64,000 nt of DNA from positions 685,675 through 749,674 of the forward strand of contig BDSI01000058.1 of the NCBI GenBank assembly GCA_003117195.1, written 5' to 3'. Positions 31,201 through 41,276 of this stretch are shown piece by piece. A model generated the notes under the pieces. That model did no database searches. It had not been told where the DNA came from and was given only the letters and a program-made list of their open reading frames with translations. The translations under genes and the position numbers were made by a program. This stretch comes from Eudorina sp. 2006-703-Eu-15. Lineage: Eukaryota; Chlorophyta; Chlorophyceae; Chlamydomonadales; Volvocaceae. Position 1 is the stretch's first letter. Every line of letters begins with the position of its first letter.

Positions 31201-33842
31201 CCAGTTCCCGACCTCAGCCGCGGACCGTTGCTCGCAGCGCTACTCGGCTGGGTCAGCCAGCAGGTTGCCCCCACCTGGAGTTTACTGTATCTTGTCGACT
31301 TTGACATGGTAGGAACAAAGCGAATGATTGCGCTGAAAGCTGACCTTGACAATTCTGCGCTACGCCGCCGCCCCTACCGCGCCTTGCCAACTCCGGCGCG
31401 CGGCGCCGTCGTCCCCGCAGGCCTGCTGTCTCTGTCCTGCCTGATCGTGTACGACGGCGTGCTGCCCCGACTACGCCAGCTGCCGCCACGGCGGCCGGCG
31501 GAGGCGGCCGCGCCGCAGGCGCCGCGCGCCAGCGCAGTGTGCGCCACCACGGCGCACGGCGCGGCGGTGCCTTCACCATTATCCCCATTATCCATCCGGC
31601 AGGATGACGAGCTGGACCGGGAGCAGGACCATGTGTGCGAGCGCCGGCCGCTGCTGGTGGCGCCGCCGCACGGGGGGAAGGAGGGTGATGCCGCCAGCGC
31701 CGTCGTCGTGGCGGCGGCGCAGGGCGACGCGGACGGCGCGGCAGTCGGGCCCGCGGCTGCCGGCCGCGGGAAAGCGACGCAGCCGTGGGGGTTGGAGGGC
31801 GGCGCGGATAGCAGCACGGCGACTCGCGGCGGCGGCGGCGCCGCAGCCGCCGCCGTCAGCAGCGGGGTCGGCGACATCCGGCGGTGCCTGTTCCTGGCCT
31901 GGCCGCTGTGCGCAGCCGTGTTCGTGACCTACGCGGTGACCCTGACCATCTTCCCGGGCTTCCTGGCGGAGGACGTACATGTGGGTCCCCACCGCGTGGG
32001 GTGGTGACGGGGGCAACAGGGCGAAGGGGTAATGGGGAATGGGGAATGGGGCGGGGATGGGTATAGAGAGTTGGTAGGCAGCGACAAACAGCGTTGACTG
32101 CGCGGGGAGAGAAGGTCCGGCGACGAATAGACTGTACCAGGGGAGGGGAAGGGGTCGGCCTGGTCTCCTACTCCGCCCACCTTATAACCCTTTCCCCCTG
32201 CCCTTCTCGTCGCTGCCATGCTGCATCTCCGCGGCCCTCACCCACCTCCCTCAACGGCCCGGCGGGGCTGCGCCGCTCTCCTTTACACGCCCCAGAGCGC
32301 CGAGCTGGGCGACTGGTACCCCATCCTGCTCATCACCGCCTTCAACTTGGCGGACCTGCTGGGCAAGAGCCTGCCGCCCCTGGAGCCGCTGAGCGAGCCC
32401 CTGGAGCCCCAGTCGCCGCTGGGCGAGCTCCAGGGGGGCAGCCCAGCAGCAGGGAAGCGCCACCTGAGTGGCGCTCCCCCCGAGCTCCCCTACGAAGCGT
32501 CAAAGACGCCTGCCTGCCTCAACCAACACAACCACCGCAACCAACACAACCACCGCAACCAACGGAATTCGGATCGGGCAGACCTGCAGCAGGTACCCCT
32601 GCTCAGGCCCTCCCTGGGGGACCCTGCGGAGGAGGTCCATGTACAGGGGATCCGCGATGGCGGAAACTGTGCTGTTTTGGGTGGTGGTGGTGGTGGTGGT
32701 GGTGGCGGTGGTGATGGCGAGTTTGATGGCGGGCGCGGAAGCGGGTTCCCCGGGGGATGCAGGCGCCTCGCGGCGGCGCTCCTGCGGCCTCTGCGGCGGC
32801 CCCGCGGGCTGCTGCTGGCGGCGCTGCTCCGCGGCCTGTGCGCGCTGCCGTCCTTCATAGCGGCGGCGACGTGGGGCGCGCCGGCGTGGGTGATGGCGGC
32901 GCTGACGGCGGCGCTGGGCGTGAGCAACGGGTGAGTCGGGGATCGCCCTGCACGGTCTTTGCGGGTGCGGCGTCTTGCGCGCGGGGTCCAGGGTTTATAG
33001 TCCGTACAGTTGTACGGCTGTGGGTATTGTTGTCGCCCTGGCAGGCGAAAGTTTTGCGGCTGCATCCAGTTGGCTGCAATCCTTACGTTCGGAAATGGGT
33101 TTCAGTGGGGATGATTAGGATAGGCTGACCAACGAGGGGAATAAATTGAGGTCCCGCTGATGAGCTGCAACAGCGGACTTGGGTGACCAACGACTGCATG
33201 CTGAACCTTGTTCCGCGTATGTATGTGGTTGGTTGGTTGCTCTGCAGGTACTTGACGTCGCAGGTCCTCACGATGGGGCCCGTGGCGGTGCTGAATGCGG
33301 CAGGGAGGAGGAGGAGGAGGCTGCCGCCGCAGCACCTAAGGACCGAGATCAAATGTCATGCCGCGGCCGAGAAGCCGAGCGCCCATGCGCGATCTGCTAC
33401 TACCGGCAGCCTTGGTGCCGACCGCAACCGCCCCCTGCCTGCCATAGAGCTGCTAGAGCGGAGTGACTCCGCCGCCGCCGCCAAGAGTGCAGGGCCTGCC
33501 AACGGCGGTAGATCCAGCACACCCCTGCTACAGCCCTGCTACGGCAACACGTCCAAGAAGATGGAGACGCTTTGCAGTGTCGTCATGATGAGCGGCGGCA
33601 GTAGCAGTAGCAGTAGCAGGAGGCGCGGCGGGGCGGAGGCTGCCGAGGGCGCGGACGTGTCGGCGATCGTTGACTTTGGGGAAGCGGAAGTCGGCGGCGT
33701 TGACGGCGCGGGTACGGAGTACGGCAGTCTCGGTACGGATCGTCAAAGGGACGCTGAGGTGGTGGAGACGCTGTTGGTCCTTAGCCTGATAGCCGGGCTC
33801 AACGTGGGGGCGTACCTGGGTTGGCTGTGGCTGCTGGGGTAG
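28270..33842 (+). CDS. Equilibrative nucleoside transporter (ENT/SLC29 family)
   Basis: Membrane carrier for nucleosides or nucleobases. Eight exons, 28270-28650, 28842-28915, 29629-29710, 30003-30173, 30688-30826, 31421-31980, 32296-32930 and 33248-33842, join in phase to 878 residues. Family signatures: GCYFLLGAGLLAAWNALITA with YF at its end (TM1); then 'GFCQGALFGEVAQLPP'; AVVMGTASSGFLICLLRLLS; 'AVTLTIFPGF', the inner TM6-TM7 landmark; 'NLADLLGKSLP'; and GVSNGYLTSQVLTMGP near the end, spanning an intron. The protein is about twice the usual 420-500 residues. The surplus is an N-terminal tail, a large loop after TM6 (about 31480-31870), a second loop with a poly-Gly run (about 32380-32750) and a third before the last helix (33310-33760). 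The start could also be the in-frame Met at 27946. TGTAA occurs at 33845-33849, unusually close to the stop. Confidence 0.85.
28955..29195. repeat. 27-base minisatellite in ENT intron 2
   Basis: About nine copies of a 27-base unit (core acatggtgcacagaagga, then tgggcagta), with a variant acgggt in place of aggat in three copies. It sits in the intron between 28915 and 29629. Confidence 0.95.
30408..30628. repeat. CGCCCATC octamer array in ENT intron 4
   Basis: An 8-base unit (cgcccatc) with 4-base catc insertions and acccgcc variants, ending about 60 bases before the acceptor at 30688. The 30497-30625 part repeats the order of variants seen in 30408-30500, so a block of about 120 bases seems to have been duplicated. 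Confidence 0.93.
32682..32712 (+). repeat. GGT trinucleotide run inside the ENT coding exon
   Basis: About ten ggt/ggc triplets give a run of ten glycines in the hydrophilic loop of the ENT protein. Exon 32296-32930 is open throughout and I could not fit an in-phase intron that would remove it. Confidence 0.8.
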
Positions 33843-34826
33843 GCTGTAACGGCTGTAGCGGCTGTAGCGACTTGCTTGGGAGAGGCTGGTCCCACTGGTG
33901 GCAAGCAGGACGTGGTCCCACTGATGGCAAAGCAGGCACGTCCTGCAAGCACAGTGCTCTGTGGAGCGTGTTTGCACACGAGCGCTGCCGTTGATCCTCC
34001 GGTTAGATTACCGTACTTCACGACCCGTGGGGCTGCTGTATTGAAATGGTGGCCTCTTCGACGGACAGGCGCGCGCACACTATTGAAGCAGCGACTACGG
34101 TACACATCGATCAACAGCTGATACCGCTGAGGCTGCTGAAGGGTGGGTGGAGGCCGAGCCGCGATGGTCTGTACGGGGGAGGGTTCTTCGTGAGCCGCAC
34201 GCATTCAACGTTGGGTCAACGGGTGTAGCTCTTTGTACGGCACATACACGACGGAAGGCGTCGTACTTGCACCATCTTCAGAGTTCGGACTTGGCCCTAG
34301 GAAATGGCCAGGGTGAATGATGCTGGCAGTCGAAGGCTGGTGCGCTGACCAGCGCTGACACTTTGGATGATAAATACAGGTTACAGATATCACGTAGCAG
34401 ATGGGTTACAATCATGCAGACAGAAGCGCGCCCCCATCCGCTTGCGAGGGCCCCTCCGCGCACCAGTGCACCGTCTCCCATGCCAGTGCCGTCGTGACGC
34501 GCACTTGCCCACGCACACGCGCAATCCCGCATGCTCGCAACGCGTTCGGATGCCCAGTTGCCCACGCTGGGCCGCCGCACGTCGGCTTCCCCCGCCGTGC
34601 AACCATCAAACAGCTTACACCGGGTGGGGCCGACACGCGCCTTGAAGTCGTACAGGGTTGTCGGCCTCTCACCCCGCACCATCTTTCCTCCTATGGCAAA
34701 GAAGAACATAACAGATTGAACACAGAGACCGCGGTGCTCATCACCGTACGGTAATGAGGAGCAAGCCGGCGAACGGTGCTGCGGAGACGCCTTTCCGTAC
34801 CGAATCGGATTGGATCGGATCGTCCC
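33843..34826. other. Convergent 3' region of ENT (+) and ubiquitin protease (-)
   Basis: No coding sequence is seen. TTACA at 34615-34619 (TGTAA on the - strand) lies about 208 bases past the protease stop and is its likely poly(A) signal. Further copies are at 34406-34410 and 34381-34385. The only ENT-side signal I see is 33845-33849. Confidence 0.5.
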
Positions 34827-37800
34827 TTACCGATGTTGCTCGTACAGCAGTACGGCAGCCGGTTGCCGTACCATCTCCTGCTCATCCGCAAGCGACACGG
34901 ACGAGTCCGAGATCCGAAGCCAGGCCCCGCGGCCCATCCCATCTGCACCGACCGCTGTCGTACGCTCTCCCGTCGCAGCTACAGCTACAGCCCCACTCCC
35001 GGCCGGAACACGGCGGTACATCAGGTAATGCCCCGACTCCGCGCCGCCTTGATGGACCACTATAGCCATAAGAATGTACGGCGGCGGCGTCGCCGTCGTC
35101 TCATTCTGATCGCTGTCCACCCCGCATCCATCCGCCGCCGTCGGCAGCCGCGGCGGCGGCGGTGGCGGCATTGCACCCAGCAGTTCCAGCTCCTGCGGCC
35201 CGAGCACCAGGGGAAACGCCACCCAGCGGCCATCCTTGACCGCCTCGCCGACCCATGGGTCCCACACGGTCCGTACCAGCTGCAGCACCAGCACGGACGG
35301 GCAGCGCACGACCCGGCTGCGCAGCAGCGCCCGCGTCCGCACAGCCGCCAGCGGCGGCGGCGGCGGCGGCCACGCCGCCGAGGCTCCCGCCGCCGCCTCA
35401 GGGTCGGCACCGCCGCACGACGGCTGCGGCGCCGGCCGCAGTAGCTTCGCTAGTGTCTCCAACTCCAGCTCCAAGTTCAGGTCCGGCAGGTGGGGTCCGG
35501 ACAGAAGCGCCTCCAGGCGCTGCAGCTGCCGGTCCAGCGCGGAGCACACCGGCGCCGCTTCCGCAGCCGCCGCCTCCTCCTGCGCCCCTTCCCCTGACGG
35601 CGTTTCCTCCGGCGGTATACGACGCCCTCGCGCCGCCGCGCCACTCGACGCCGCCGTCGGACCGTCGAACCTGGTGTCAATTCCCCCATGGGGAACCGCG
35701 GGCGCTGCGTCTTGGCAGGCGCCAGTCCGGGAACGCATGTCCGCGTGTGTGCCGCAAGGTAGGCACGACGCGGCGCTGCCCGCCGTCGCCGCCGCTGAGG
35801 CTGCGCCGGCAGCGGGCAGCTGGCGCGCCGTCGTCGCTGCCGCTGCCGCCGTCGCTGCCGCTGCCGCCGTAGCTGCCGCTGCCACCGCGGGTCTCGCCCT
35901 CCGCAGCGCCGCCCGCAAGCTGCAGCGGCAGCACTCCACGCCCTCCACTATCTCTGGCTGTTAGGCGGTCATCGCACCGCCATCGCCATCACCATCACCA
36001 TCACCATCACCATCGTCGTCGCCACCGCATCAGCGCATACGATCCCGGGCCGGGCGGCACAGGGACAGGCGGCCACTCAATCGGGAAGTGCTGAGGCGGT
36101 GCTAACTAATTGGGGACGTATGTGAAGCACAGGACGGGTCAGGGCCGCTGCGGCGGCATGAGGAGGAGGAGGAGGAGGAGGAGGACAGAGATATAGAGAT
36201 AGACAGAGGAGAGCGGTACGCGCGGGGCATCAGACCCCATGTACGGCAAGTCGATAATGCCTTCAGGGTAGTAACTCCTGCTGTTTATTTTCCCTCTCCT
36301 TCTCCTGCCCTCTTCTTCTCCTGCCCTCTTCTTCTCCTGCCCTCACTCTACTGCCCTCTCCCTCTCCTGCCCTCTCGCTACTGCCCTGCGATGGTACATA
36401 CCCCGCCACATTGCCCGCCACTGATCTGACAACCGACTGCTGCGATCACTCATCCGAAGCAGACAGCAACCGGACAACGGCCGCCTCCCTCCTGCCGCGA
36501 ACGGTGAAATGGGTCCACCAGTGTAACCTGTGGGGGCCTCAGAGCCGAGACACGTCACATTAACAGCTAGTCACCCGGCTAGTCCCTCCGTGCACAGTCC
36601 CTCACCCAAGTACGGCACGGCACGGTCAGGAACGGTACCTGCATCGCCGACGCTAGGCAGTCCCGAAGCGCCACGTCGCCGCCACCGGCAGATGGCCCCA
36701 CCCGCCGGCGGGCTCCTGGGGAGCCGACCGCGGGCCCATCAGCGGTGGAGCACAGCGCGGGTTGCTGAGGAGGTTGCTGTGCCGCCGGCGGACGTGGCTC
36801 CTGTTGCGGCTGCTGTTGCAGTTGTTGTTGCTGTTGCGGCTGCGGCTGCTGTTGCAGTTGTTGCTGTTGCGGCTGCTGTTGCAGTTGTTGTTGCTGTTGC
36901 TGTTGCGGCTGCTGGTGCGGTTGCTGTTGCGGTTGCTGTTGCTGTTGCTGGTGCGCATTCGCCACCGTCGGGCGGCTCACTGCTGTGGCGGGGTCCAGGG
37001 AGGGCAGCAGCGGGGGGCGTGACGTCATGCGAGAGCCTTCGCTGGAGCCCTTCCCCAGGGATGACGGCCCTCCGGCGACGGCCAGTTGATGGTGGTGGTG
37101 GTAAAGGTTGAGAGGCAGGCGCAGAGGGCCAGGAGCGGGGGTGGAGGCGGAGGCCGCTCCCCGGCTGCCGGCGGCGGAGGCGGCGGAGGTGGCGGAGGCG
37201 GCGGTGTCGGCTGCTCCCGGCTGCGGCAGGGGCAGTTGGAGGCTCCAGAAGGGCTCCACTCGCACCACGGAACTGCAGGGAGGGTGGGCGCGGGGCGGGG
37301 TAGGGTGGGGTAGGGCGAGATAGGGTGGGTAAGGTGAGGTGATGGAAGCAACGCGAGAAACAAGCCGAGAACGAGGGCGGGGGGTATGGTTGGGCGGCAT
37401 AGGTCAGAGTGTGGTGGGGTTGACGTGTGCCGTGCGGGCGGCAGCAGTCAGCGGCTGATACGGTATATGCCACAAGAGACGTCCCACGTGGCCGCATGGA
37501 CAGCCGCAGATGGCTGCCTCCCCCCCTCCCCCCCTCCCCGCCGCCACGCCTCCCGCCCTCCGCCTCACATGGCGCCACACACGCAGCAGGTCCGAGTGGC
37601 CTCCGTCAGTCCCCGCAGCGGACTGGCGGGCGGCAGCTGCGGCCCGGCGGCAGGGAAGCAGGACCGGGTCAGCGCACAGCGCGCCGCCGCTGCGCCGCCA
37701 CCGCCGCCGCCACGGTCGCCTGGCGTGCTCCCCATCGCCGTCGCGGCGGCAGCGGCGCAAGCCCCCGGCCCGCCTTGATGCCTGTTGTCGCAGCGGCCGT

Positions 37801-40329
37801 TGAGCAGCCCCTCATCCCGGCCGCCGCCACTACCACAGCCGCCGTTGCCGCAGCCGCCGCCGTCGCTACACGACCCATGCGCCGTGGCCATGTCGGGCAT
37901 CATTAGCCCTCCCGAAGCGCCGGCCTGGCTGTCCTCCATCTGCTGGGCAGGCGACACAGACGTCCGCGGTGTCCCAAGCGGGACTGCCGTGACGTCTCCG
38001 GCGTTCCGCGGCCCTCCCGGGACTGCCCAGACTGCATCCTTCGCGGCGGCAGCAGCTGCGCTGCTCTTCTCGACAGCCGTGGGGGTTCTGGCCCCGGGCC
38101 CTGCGCCGGCCCCGAATGTCCCCCTGGAGCCACGACCGTCGTCATCAGCGCTGGCAGCCGACGCCGCGCTCGCCGCGGGCATGTCCGCAGCGACGGGGGC
38201 ATCCAGGGCAAGCGCATGTACGGCCATGCGCATCCACCTTCCGTACAGAATCCACCACGCCGCCAGCTCGGCGTCAAGGCAGTCGCACAGGCACTGCAGC
38301 GGAGAAGGGATGCGGGGGCGGGGGCGGGGGGAAGAGGGGCTGCGAGGGCTCGAGACTTCGACAGGAAGGAGTTTTGGGGGGCCTCGGTACGGCAGGTACG
38401 GCAGGTAGAGTCCCGTGTCGGAAAGCGCTATAGGAGGTTTGGAGCCTCTGGGTGGCTTTGCTGCCGCATATGTACGGCAGAATGGCCCATAGGCGTTGCG
38501 CTTTCAGACATATATGCGCGTTGCACCCGGGGATACCCGTACTGCCGCCCCACCGCCAGCGCCTCCGCTGCGTCGTGCTGTGCCCCCGCCTGGAGCGTCC
38601 CTCCCGGCAACTGGTTTCGGAGCGCCGCCAGCAGCGCCGTCGCGTCCACCGGAGCCGCACGGCGGGGCCGCCGCCGCGTCGCTGCCGCCCCCGCCGCCGC
38701 CGCCATGGCCGCCGCGGACGCGCTATCGCGCGGCTGCAGCCGCTGCAGCACGGTGTGCAGCTGCAGCAGCAGCGGCGCCTCCGAGAGGAGGCGCAGCGAC
38801 GGCGGCGGCGGCGGCCGCGGGGCTGCAGCGCCGCGCCGCCGCGGGTTGGCCGCGGTGAGTGGTGCGCTCGCGGCAGCGAGCAGCGGCGACAGCACCGACG
38901 GCCGCTCTGCCGCTCCGCCAGATCCCCGCCGCTGCTGCAACACCGACGGCGGCGGTGGCTCCCATCCTGATGTGGTGCAGTGACAGTGTACAGCGATAAG
39001 AAGACGGACAGCCGGGGGGTGTCATGTGGGACCACCAGTCCGCACCTGGATCACTGCACCTGGATCACTGCACCTGGATCACTGCACCTGGATCACTGCA
39101 CCTGGATCACTGCACCTGGCGCGCGCGCTGTGTCGGACGCAGACGGGAAGGGCTTGCGGCCCGGCCGGAAAGCCAGGCACACGATACACAGCCAAGGCTT
39201 GGTTTCATGCCGTTCGCAGCGAACACGAGGCAGCACGACCTGCACGTGCCAGAGAGATAGAGCGCCGAGAAAGCGGCAGGCGGCATGCAGTGCCCCACAG
39301 TGCCCCCCTCCAGGACGTGCACTCGCGCAGCCTATCGTTATTGCCATTGCCCTCTTATTGCCCCTGTTAATCGTGGCGCCCATCCTGAGAATCAGAGGCT
39401 CCCAGACGGCCGCATCCGCCGCTGACCTTGCAGCCACAGGGCAGCGCGGCACAGCCCCCGCAGCGCCAGACGTATCACCGGCGCCGCGGCGGCGACCGCC
39501 GAGCCGGCGGCCTCCGCCGCCGCGGCTGTCCATGCCGGGGCCCAGACCCGTGGGTCGATCCGCCTCCCCAACGCTGCCACCTCAGCTGCCGCCTCAGCTG
39601 CCGCCTCAGCTGCCACCGCCTCAGCTGCCGCCTCAGCAGCCATTGCTGACGTGGACGAAATTGAAGGAGCGCCACGGCGGCCGCTGCGTCCATCTTGCTG
39701 TTGCCGGGAACCTTGGGCGGCCGCCGCCGGTGACGCGGGTGCCCTAATGCAGGCTGTGCCGTACTGTACGGCATGCGCCCGCTCGGCGATGAACGCGCAG
39801 AAGCGCGGGGAGGCGGCCAGGGTCTGCGGGGAGGGGCCGGCCAGAGTCACCGGTACGGCACTGTCGTTGTTGTGTACGGAAGCGCAGCCATGTCCGATTG
39901 CCGCGCCCGCAACCTCCAGTGCTTGCACACACATGCACACGTACGGACATACGACACCCCTCCTCCCCGCTCCGTGCACGAGCTGTCCGCCGACATTACA
40001 TTAGTTATCAAATCCTTTCTTGATTTTTTCCGTTCGATTGCGACTGACTGCGGATCCGAGCCGATTGCCTGCGTCCCAGGCGGTTTCAGCTACACCGCCT
40101 GTTGCCCCCTGGAAGCGCGCAGCTGCTACGGTACCTTCCGCTGGCAGTAGCAGCACGGCCACCTGAGACAGCACCTTCCCATTCCCCTTGGTATGTCCCG
40201 CACCTGTAGAATGCTGTTCATGTAGCAGCTGTTCCCCAGGTTGATGAGGCCCGGGGGGAGCTCTTCCGGCACGGATGCATCGCTGCTGGGGCCCGGCGGT
40301 TCCCGCAGGAAGGGCTCCGGTGACCCCAT
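34827..40329 (-). CDS. Ubiquitin-specific protease (USP/UBP, peptidase C19)
   Basis: Cysteine protease that removes ubiquitin. Exons in transcript order: about 40329-40204, 39823 to about 39427, an exon ending at 38554, 38293-37569, 37272-36639, 35957-34827. The last three join in phase. Cys box: GLINLGNSCYMNSILQ, joined to TLAASPRFCAFIAERA. QDA-like box: QHDAAEALA, joined to CLCDCLDAELAAWW. Zinc-finger-like Cys pairs: CCVCGA and ECCRCSL. Mid-domain: VVRVEPFWSLQLPLPQ and LRDCLASAMQ. 'PSVLVLQLVR' and the His box 'GGAESGHYLMYRR' follow, then ISDSSVSLADEQEM with the final acidic residue, and LLYEQHR before TAA. Catalytic Cys, His and Asp are therefore all visible. A Gln-rich stretch and Ala/Pro-rich spacers enlarge the domain. 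Not resolved: the first Met (40329 is the first ATG after an in-frame stop), the end of the second exon, and the start of the third (38934 or lower). The short N-terminus recalls the UBP27/USP30 group, but that is a guess. Confidence 0.82.
36786..36957 (-). repeat. CAG/CAA repeat coding for poly-glutamine in the ubiquitin protease
   Basis: An imperfect CAA/CAG triplet run inside exon 37272-36639, with CCG and CTG interruptions, encoding about 45 Gln with scattered Pro, Leu and His. It lies between the VVRVEPF and LRDCLASAM elements of the protease domain. Confidence 0.88.
39042..39117. repeat. 14-base repeat in the ubiquitin protease gene
   Basis: Five full and one partial copy of a 14-base unit (cacctggatcactg), probably intronic, between the QDA-box exon and the exon starting at 39823. 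Confidence 0.93.
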
Positions 40330-40783
40330 AGCCGGAGCGCCGGGCAGTATTAGCACCAAGAGTTAGCGGAAAAAGGATTTCTTCCTGGTACGCCAAGGCA
40401 TTGATGCCCACTTTGTGCGCTGCTTGTGGTAAGCCGCGTGCGTCTATTCAAAGGGCACCGAGGATAAAGCAGCAAATTCTCAGCTCAACGGGAACCTTAA
40501 TATGATGTTGCTGACATGTCGTAACATATTCTGAAAGCGGGGCATGGAAACCCAAACGAACAGGAAGAACGGTTGGGATCGACAGTTAACAGTGCAACAC
40601 CTTCTCGGCATCGACGCCTCGTTGGCTCTGAATAGGTATCACAGTGCTGTCTATATTTCAACAGTCACTCCTTTCAGCGCTCTTCCTCTTTACCTGTCTG
40701 CTACTGCTGTTGTACGTCACCAAATGCTGACAATCGTAGCATAGAGATCTCTGAGACTCCTACAACCATCAATCGACAGCTCA
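40330..40783. other. Divergent spacer before a possible small membrane-protein gene
   Basis: No gene is supported. The ubiquitin protease reads leftward from about 40329 and the candidate small ORF reads rightward from 40784, so promoter sequence for one or both is likely. The base composition is more AT-rich than in the flanking genes. Confidence 0.45.
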
Positions 40784-40939
40784 ATGCCTTCTGGGCTTTC
40801 CCGCGACCTGTACACCTTGGCTGCCCTTTCTGCTGTCCTCGTCGTCGGACCCATCGCCTGGTACTTCTCCCTCTTGCGGCCAACAGGTGGGACATTTGGG
40901 CGTATCTGCATCAAACATAAAGTTTGCAATGATGTTTGA
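40784..40939 (+). CDS. Possible 51-residue single-pass membrane protein
   Basis: A complete ORF of 51 codons starting MPSGLSRDLYTLAALSAVLV, with one hydrophobic helix (about residues 10-30) ending in a Trp-Tyr belt and then RPTG. I do not recognise it. A second reading is possible: a donor (cag|gtggga at 40887) and an acceptor (gaacag at 40938-40943) flank a 57-base intron and are phase-compatible, after which the frame stays open to 41425. The spliced tail looks like non-coding GC-rich sequence, so I favour the unspliced ORF or a chance ORF. Position between a divergent protease gene and CutA is consistent with a short independent gene but does not prove it. Confidence 0.35.
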   Translation: MPSGLSRDLYTLAALSAVLVVGPIAWYFSLLRPTGGTFGRICIKHKVCNDV

Positions 40940-41276
40940 ACAGGTTTCGGCGCACTCGAGTTACAACGGTTGCTGTTGACGTGCCGTTCGGCCGTATGTT
41001 GCCTACCTCCGATGTCCCGTTGGTGTCCGTCCGTTTTCGCGCTTCCGGCCCCACCGGCTGCGCATGGCTCTGGGTGCAGGTCGCGCCCGCGTCTGACAGC
41101 AACACCGGCCCACGGCCCTGTCACGCGCCGCAGCCGCAGCCGCCGCGCGTCAGCGGGTCCCAAGCGCCCTTTCCCCCTCGCCGCTTGTCGGCTCACCCTC
41201 CGCCCCCGCCCCCGCCTAGTCACACAACCCGAGAGGGACCCGCTCATTTCTTTCACTCAGAACCGACCAGCGTGCT

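Noticed and set aside
36579..37111. Forward-strand frames with Leu/Val/Ala repeats opposite the poly-Gln
   Set aside because: The - strand frame there joins in phase with protease exons and carries conserved USP motifs; the + frames are its shadow.
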